Position numbers and translations under genes: made by a program
Notes under the pieces: generated by a model
Seen by the model: only the letters and a program-made list of their open reading frames with translations
Told to the model about the DNA's origin: nothing
The model's database searches: none
Shown here: positions 59,471-64,000 of the stretch, piece by piece
How the letters are laid out: each line of letters starts with the position of its first letter
How positions within the stretch are numbered: the stretch's first letter is position 1
Source: RGIG5612 sp017511185
GTDB lineage: Bacteria > Bacillota > Clostridia > Lachnospirales > Lachnospiraceae
NCBI GenBank assembly: GCA_017511185.1
Contig: JAFWLF010000085.1
Location: forward strand, 1-64,000
Direction: 5' to 3'
Length of the DNA stretch: 64,000 nt

Positions 59471-60073
59471 ATGGGTAAAAGAATCATTTTTATCTGTTTA
59501 ATAATAATCTCTGCGCTTATTATCTGCTCTCTTGGTTCCTGCGGTGTTGACCAAAAAGATATTCCTGCATCCAATCATGAAAACACCACTTCTGTAGAAG
59601 TGGACACAAATGGTGTAAGAATAAAAATCGAAGAACCTAGTTATGAAGAAAAGCTGATTGAGGATATGGTCTTTGATGGGGCTTATAAGTTTTCGATAAA
59701 CAACTGTGTTTCCGATATAAAAGTAATGATAGAAGTATTTAACTTTGGAAAAAAATATGAAGAATGCTCTCTAGAATCTTCCCCCAAAAGTGGTGACCCA
59801 ATTATTATTGTTATTGCAAAAGCTGATAACGAAATAATCATTTCGTTAAAGGATGCACTTAGTATTAATAGGAGAACGTTTTCAGGAGAGATGTTTGAAA
59901 CGCATTTTCAAGTGAAACACATGTACGATGACATTATATATGGGGAACAGGCTTGTATTATGGTGATGAGTAGTGATTCGGACCAATTGTTGATGCAACC
60001 AGATTATTATCTTCATAATATGGGTATTGATAAGTTTGAAACTTTTGTAAAGATTTCTATGCAAATCAAATAG
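59471..60073 (+). CDS. Lipoprotein of unknown function
   Basis: The 200-residue lipoprotein has lipobox LGSC (Cys24) after the signal IIFICLIIISALIICSLGS. The mature part is acidic to neutral without recognised domain. It lies 20 bp after the preceding secreted protein gene and is probably cotranscribed. Confidence 0.65.
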   Translation: MGKRIIFICLIIISALIICSLGSCGVDQKDIPASNHENTTSVEVDTNGVRIKIEEPSYEEKLIEDMVFDGAYKFSINNCVSDIKVMIEVFNFGKKYEECSLESSPKSGDPIIIVIAKADNEIIISLKDALSINRRTFSGEMFETHFQVKHMYDDIIYGEQACIMVMSSDSDQLLMQPDYYLHNMGIDKFETFVKISMQIK

Positions 60074-60101
60074 CAACAATGAACAAATAGATAATTAATA
60101 G

Positions 60102-60131
60102 TACGGGTTGCTCTCTTTTGTGCAACCCGTA
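60102..60131. repeat. Inverted repeat after the secreted protein cluster
   Basis: TACGGGTTGC / GCAACCCGTA (60102-60111 and 60122-60131), 10-nt loop and no T tail; a possible terminator hairpin. The remainder of the 384-bp gap 60074-60457 holds only the promoter at 60370 and no other supported feature. Confidence 0.5.
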
Positions 60132-60369
60132 ATCAAATGAATTCTCTCAATGATTATTCTAAATTACAGGATCAAGTTATAGTTAGTCTCTTTTTTAGAA
60201 TAATTACAGAAAAGGTTTGCGGGATATGATTCTATAGTTAACAAAAAATACCAGGTCACAGCCATTATATAGGGGAAATGAGACTGTTTTCTGACGATTG
60301 CAATAGGAAAAGAATTAAATCCTAAAGGGCAAAAAAGTTGAAAGGATAAATCCAAAAACAGAATGATAA

Positions 60370-60398
60370 TTGACAGTTAAGATTATATTTGCTATATT
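60370..60398 (+). promoter_or_regulatory. Promoter of the AbiE-like toxin-antitoxin operon
   Basis: TTGACA (60370-60375), 17 bp, TATATT (60393-60398). It places the transcription start near 60405 and supports the ATG at 60458 rather than 60389. Confidence 0.75.
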
Positions 60399-60457
60399 TT
60401 CATATAAATAAACATTTTCAAACTAATCGTAAATGTAAAAATAAAAGAAAAAATAAT

Positions 60458-61420
60458 ATGGAACAGAATATATTAGTTAACCTTAATATTCCTATCAAAA
60501 TAAAGGATTATAAGAAGAAAACATCTCTGCCTCGTTATCTGACTCAAGGCAGGTCATTCTACGTTGCTGAATATGAACAGTTCAGTTTTATGATAATAGA
60601 GATGAAGGAGAGGCCAAAGGATAGTCGCATCGCATCATTGGAACTGAAGAAATATCAATCAGCATTTGGAAAGTATGTAGCATTCTGTTTTCCAGAGATG
60701 ACGCGAGCTCAAAGGAATGCATATATCAGACATAATATTCCGTTCATGTTTAGTCCTGTACAGATTTATTTGCCTTTTTTGGGTATGTTATTTTCAGAGT
60801 ATTTTCCGAAAATACAGAAAATCAACGCTGAAAAAATGACGGTAGTAACGCAACAGGTTTTCCTGTTTCTTATTTATCATGCAAAACAACAATATGCGAA
60901 ATCAAATTTAGCAAGAGAAATAGGAACTACACCGGCCTCTGTTACCAGGGCGGCCGAACAATTGAAGACAATGGGACTGATAGATGAATGGAAAAAGGGG
61001 AAAAATGTTTATATATGCAGGAACTTTGATGGTCTTGAACTATTTGAAAAAGCCCAAAATTACTTACAGAATCCCATAAAAGAAATTAAATATATAAACT
61101 CTTCAAGCATAAAAAACGCATTTCCAGCTGCGGGCAGCACAGCCCTGTCTGCATTGAGCATGTTAAATCCTCCGGAGATGCAGGTAAGAGCGTGTTATTA
61201 TAAAGATCCTTATTATGACAATTTGCAAGAAGTTAATGAACCACATTGGCAGGATCCGAAGTCCATTTGTCTGCTTGAAGCTTGGAAATATAATCCGAAC
61301 TTATTCGCATTTCATGGGAAAGTTGATCCCGTTTCACTTTATTGCACCCTGACGGATGAGAAGGACGTTAGAGTTCGTAATGAATTAGAGAATATACTGG
61401 AGGAATACAAATGGCAGTAA
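60458..61420 (+). CDS. AbiEi-like winged-helix antitoxin
   Basis: A 320-residue protein. The central region ANREIG-like HTH (QYAKSNLAREIGTTPASVTRAAEQLKTMGLIDEW, about residues 146-180) is a MarR-type winged helix. The remaining sequence has no recognised enzymatic motif. It overlaps the nucleotidyltransferase gene by 10 bp. In AbiE systems the first gene is a DNA-binding, autorepressing antitoxin (AbiEi) to the second gene's toxin; this fits gene order and domain pairing, though the protein is longer than typical AbiEi. Confidence 0.65.
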   Translation: MEQNILVNLNIPIKIKDYKKKTSLPRYLTQGRSFYVAEYEQFSFMIIEMKERPKDSRIASLELKKYQSAFGKYVAFCFPEMTRAQRNAYIRHNIPFMFSPVQIYLPFLGMLFSEYFPKIQKINAEKMTVVTQQVFLFLIYHAKQQYAKSNLAREIGTTPASVTRAAEQLKTMGLIDEWKKGKNVYICRNFDGLELFEKAQNYLQNPIKEIKYINSSSIKNAFPAAGSTALSALSMLNPPEMQVRACYYKDPYYDNLQEVNEPHWQDPKSICLLEAWKYNPNLFAFHGKVDPVSLYCTLTDEKDVRVRNELENILEEYKWQ

Positions 61421-62166
61421 TAGGACTTAAGAGTTTTGCGGATCATTTCAAAGGATTTGAAGACTGCTATACCATTATTGGAGGCACTGCTTGTGAAATA
61501 CTAATGTCAGAAATACCAGGCAGGCAGTTCAGAGCAACAAATGATATAGACATGATTATACTTTTTGAAGATAAGTTCGAGGCGTTCGCAAAGCTCTTTT
61601 GGGAGTATATAAAAGAAGGCGGATATACATGCGGTTGGAAGAACAGCGCTGAACCGCACTTCTACAGGTTTACAAAACCTAAATTAGGATATCCTGTACA
61701 GATAGAACTCTTTTCGAGAAAACCGGATTATCATCTTGAAGCGGAACAGATAATCGTTCCTATATACGTTGATGACGATACTTCCAGTTTGTCAGCAATA
61801 TTGCTTAATGATGATTTTTATAATTTCATGTTGGGAGGAAGGACAACAGCAAATGGGTTAAGTATTTTGCAGGCAGAATATCTGATTCCCTTTAAAATGT
61901 ATGCTTGGCTTAATCTCTTGGACGAAAAACAGGCACAAAAGCATGTCAACACTAAAGATTTGCGTAAGCATAAAAACGATGTTTTTTTATTGTTACAGAT
62001 TGTGTCTGAAGATACAAAGGTTCCTGTATCAGGTACTGTGGCGGAGGCGGTCAATAGATTCCTCAATGAAATAAAAAATGATAATATAATCTTTCGTGAT
62101 CTCGGCATCAATTCCACATTGGAAGAGGAAATTGTAGCTTTAAGAGAAATGTATGTGGTGGTTTAG
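61411..62166 (+). CDS. AbiEii-type nucleotidyltransferase toxin
   Basis: A 251-residue protein with the nucleotidyltransferase motif GG (G24, G25 in IIGGTACEIL) followed by the metal-binding aspartates D45 and D47 (TNDIDMIILF). It resembles the AbiEii/AbiGii family that transfers nucleotides, often to tRNA, to stop growth. The overlap with the antitoxin gene by 10 bp implies coupled synthesis. Confidence 0.78.
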   Translation: MAVIGLKSFADHFKGFEDCYTIIGGTACEILMSEIPGRQFRATNDIDMIILFEDKFEAFAKLFWEYIKEGGYTCGWKNSAEPHFYRFTKPKLGYPVQIELFSRKPDYHLEAEQIIVPIYVDDDTSSLSAILLNDDFYNFMLGGRTTANGLSILQAEYLIPFKMYAWLNLLDEKQAQKHVNTKDLRKHKNDVFLLLQIVSEDTKVPVSGTVAEAVNRFLNEIKNDNIIFRDLGINSTLEEEIVALREMYVVV

Positions 62167-62264
62167 TTAGCGTAGAAAAAGGATGGTCATTTTTTTTTAA
62201 TAATAAAAAACGATTACACAAAGATAGAAACAAAGAAAAAGAAAAGTACTTGTGAGGTAAAAGG

Positions 62265-63137
62265 ATGTTTTATTCACCGTTAAGATATCCGGGTGGAAAA
62301 GGAAAACTAGCGCCTTTTATTGCCCAAATGATAATAGAATATGGACATCAAGGAGGTATATATATTGAACCCTTTGCCGGTGGCGCAGCAGTTGCTATGG
62401 AACTTTTAGAAACGGGAGTTGTATCTGAGGTCGTTATTAATGATTTGGATAAGGGAATATACTCTTTTTGGAGAGCTATTTTAACTGAGACAGAGAGATT
62501 TATTAAAACAATAGAACAGACACCAATAACAATAGATGAATGGATACGACAACATGATATTTATATGAACGATAGTCATAAATACAGTTTTGAATTAGGA
62601 TTCGCGACGTTTTTTTTGAATAGAACAAATAGATCTGGGATTATAAAAGGAGGAGTTATTGGAGGAAAAAAACAGACTGGCGATTGGACGTTAGATGCGA
62701 GGTTTAATAAGCAAACATTGATAGATCGAATTAGAAAAATAGCTTCAATGAAGGCGAATATTCATTTATATAATAAAGATATTAAATCGTTTTTATTGCA
62801 CTATGTGCCTAAATATGAAGAAAATGCTTTTATTTATTTTGATCCGCCATATTTTGAAAAAGGGAAACAGCTGTACCTTAATTTTTTTGATTATAATGAT
62901 CATGTTATAATTGAAAAATATATAAGCAAAATAGTTAATTGTGACTGGATCATTACCTATGATGATACTCCGCAAATAAATCAAATATACAAACAATATG
63001 AAACAAAAAAATATGACATACAATATAGTGTTGCAAAAAAACGAAAGGCAAGTGAATTAATGATTTTTAAAAGACCTTTGCCAGATTGCTTTTTGGTAGA
63101 CCAAGATTTATGCAAAAATGGGGTAATACTTTATTAA
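62265..63137 (+). CDS. D12-class N6-adenine DNA methyltransferase (Dam-like)
   Basis: The 290-residue Dam/D12 family methylase starts PLRYPGGKGKLAPFI, then EPFAGGAAVAMELLE (SAM-binding region), NRTNRSGIIKGGVIGG, and the catalytic DPPY at D193 (YFDPPYFEKGK). The target sequence cannot be read from the protein. It is followed 50 bp downstream by an ATPase, so they may form a restriction-like or other defence pair. Confidence 0.92.
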   Translation: MFYSPLRYPGGKGKLAPFIAQMIIEYGHQGGIYIEPFAGGAAVAMELLETGVVSEVVINDLDKGIYSFWRAILTETERFIKTIEQTPITIDEWIRQHDIYMNDSHKYSFELGFATFFLNRTNRSGIIKGGVIGGKKQTGDWTLDARFNKQTLIDRIRKIASMKANIHLYNKDIKSFLLHYVPKYEENAFIYFDPPYFEKGKQLYLNFFDYNDHVIIEKYISKIVNCDWIITYDDTPQINQIYKQYETKKYDIQYSVAKKRKASELMIFKRPLPDCFLVDQDLCKNGVILY

Positions 63138-63187
63138 CCCAAGGTACAATCTTTTAATAAGCATTTAATAAATCAAGGGGAAAACAA

Positions 63188-64000
63188 ATGAAACAATTGA
63201 TAATTAATCAGTATAGAAAATTAAAAGATTTAGAGCTGAATTTCACAAATGGACTGAATGCAATTTCGGGAACGAATGGAACTTGTAAGTCCTCATTGTT
63301 ACACTTGATTAGTAATTCATTTCAGCAGGTTACTAAAACTTGTGAATGGGTAAAAGACGAAAAATGTATTCAAATAATCAATGCTGTTAATACTGTCACT
63401 AATCCCAAAGTAGAAAGCTTAACTCGTGGAGATCAACAATATAATGATCCTGCTCATGGAGTCCAAGGGACCTTATTTACAGTCGAGTATTATGATCGAG
63501 AACCGTTATCATTTCGAAGGCACAACTCTACGAGTGATTCGAGATATGCTATAAAGCCACAGTATAAACGAGGATCGGGAGATAAATTACCGTATTGCCC
63601 GATAATATATTTGGGCTTGCCTAGATTGGTTCCCTATGGGGAATTTCATAACGACGAGGCTGTTGCTGGAATAAAAAAATCTCTACCAAATGAATATAGA
63701 AAAGAAATAGCTGATTTGTATAAGGATTTTACCAATTATTGTATTTCAGACATAAAAATGCAACAAATGGGTGATGTTAAGGTTAGGTCGGAATTTGACA
63801 GTGATGTTGAGGGTGTTGATTCGAACACTATTTCTGCGGGTGAAGATAATTTATATATTATTTTAACTGCAATAGTATCGTTAAAATACTACTTTGAGTC
63901 AATTGAATCAAGTAAAACAATAGAAAGCATCCTTCTTATTGACGAGATAGATGCAACACTGCACCCTGCGTATCAAATTAAAATACTAAAACTGCTAAGG
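63188..64000 (+). CDS. AAA/SMC-like ATPase, 3' end beyond the window
   Basis: The first 271 codons are visible. The P-loop is SGTNGTCKSSLL (G28-S36), with Cys33 where the glycine of GxGKS is usual. The signature is ISAGEDNLYIIL and Walker B is ILLIDEIDATLHPAYQ (D252, E253). This is the layout of AAA_15/AAA_21 (OLD-like or SMC-like) ATPases; the C-terminal part, where a nuclease domain could be, is not in the window. It lies directly after the Dam-like methylase with an AAGGGG ribosome binding site. Confidence 0.8.
   Translation, partial: MKQLIINQYRKLKDLELNFTNGLNAISGTNGTCKSSLLHLISNSFQQVTKTCEWVKDEKCIQIINAVNTVTNPKVESLTRGDQQYNDPAHGVQGTLFTVEYYDREPLSFRRHNSTSDSRYAIKPQYKRGSGDKLPYCPIIYLGLPRLVPYGEFHNDEAVAGIKKSLPNEYRKEIADLYKDFTNYCISDIKMQQMGDVKVRSEFDSDVEGVDSNTISAGEDNLYIILTAIVSLKYYFESIESSKTIESILLIDEIDATLHPAYQIKILKLLR

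Larger units (their letters stand above)
48292..64000. mobile_element. Genomic island adjacent to the guaA 3' end (left part, open to the right)
   Basis: Everything after guaA is accessory: decayed conjugative genes, a protease-ATPase pair, regulators, secreted proteins, a toxin-antitoxin pair and a methylase/ATPase module, with strongly AT-rich sequence. The guaA 3' end is an established target of tyrosine integrases. No integrase gene and no second copy of the guaA end occurs inside the window, so the right boundary lies beyond 64000 or the element has decayed. Confidence 0.7.

Noticed and set aside
48292..64000. Second copy of the guaA 3' end as right attachment site
   Set aside because: No sequence matching the last codons of guaA was found in the rest of the window; the boundary may lie outside.
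1..64000. CRISPR array
   Set aside because: No regularly spaced repeat series of 25-40 bp and no cas genes; the repeat pairs at 36584 and 6779 are not arrays.

Overview
The window looks like a chromosomal segment of an anaerobic Firmicute of the class Clostridia, probably Lachnospiraceae-like. That placement is an inference from the str operon order, sigma-A promoters, strong AGGAGG ribosome binding sites, a membrane pyrophosphatase, an OppABCDF set, corrinoid-type UroD-like proteins and a B. subtilis-type LexA box. No 16S rRNA is present to fix the taxonomy.

Core region 1 (1-8096) holds the 3' end of hppA, recD2, comF, and the str operon rpsL-rpsG-fusA followed by tuf, which has its own promoter. 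An integrated mobilizable element of about 8.5 kb (8090-16563) sits exactly at the 3' end of tuf. It is bounded by a 109-bp direct repeat (108/109 identical) that duplicates the last 19 codons of tuf plus its terminator. It carries an XRE repressor, an operator region, an excisionase, a tyrosine integrase, a RepA-like ATPase, heptamer repeats, a candidate oriT, MobC, a relaxase with a second gene embedded in its 3' end, and two secreted cargo proteins (a choline-binding-repeat/C39-like peptidase and a membrane-anchored protein). A tRNA-Ala(GGC) gene lies just beyond the right repeat.

Core region 2 (16.8-48.3 kb) contains fdhD, a flavin reductase, a HAD lipoprotein, an M3 oligopeptidase and an oligopeptide ABC transporter with unusually enlarged substrate-binding and OppC subunits. 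It continues with a DNA glycosylase, a thioesterase, a cluster of three UroD-fold proteins around a PucR-type regulator, an IS21-like relic, a DUF559-like nuclease-fold protein, an AbrB-ABC export operon, a LexA-controlled polY-uvrB-uvrA repair operon, and guaA encoding only the ATP-pyrophosphatase subunit of GMP synthase.

Accessory island (48.3 kb to the window end) starts directly after guaA, a known integration hotspot, and is clearly more AT-rich than the core. It begins with decayed conjugative-element genes joined by a deletion. It then holds a defence-type AAA ATPase/subtilisin pair (IetAS-like) with a HEPN-like third gene, a PadR/HAAS pair, and a run of secreted proteins that includes a cell-wall-binding caspase-like peptidase and a broken C39-like gene related to the cargo of the tuf element. 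An AbiE-like toxin-antitoxin pair and a Dam-type methylase followed by an ATPase cut by the window edge complete it. The most interesting points are the tuf 3'-end integration, the recurrence of secreted cysteine-peptidase/choline-binding cargo in two separate mobile regions, and the stacked defence modules.
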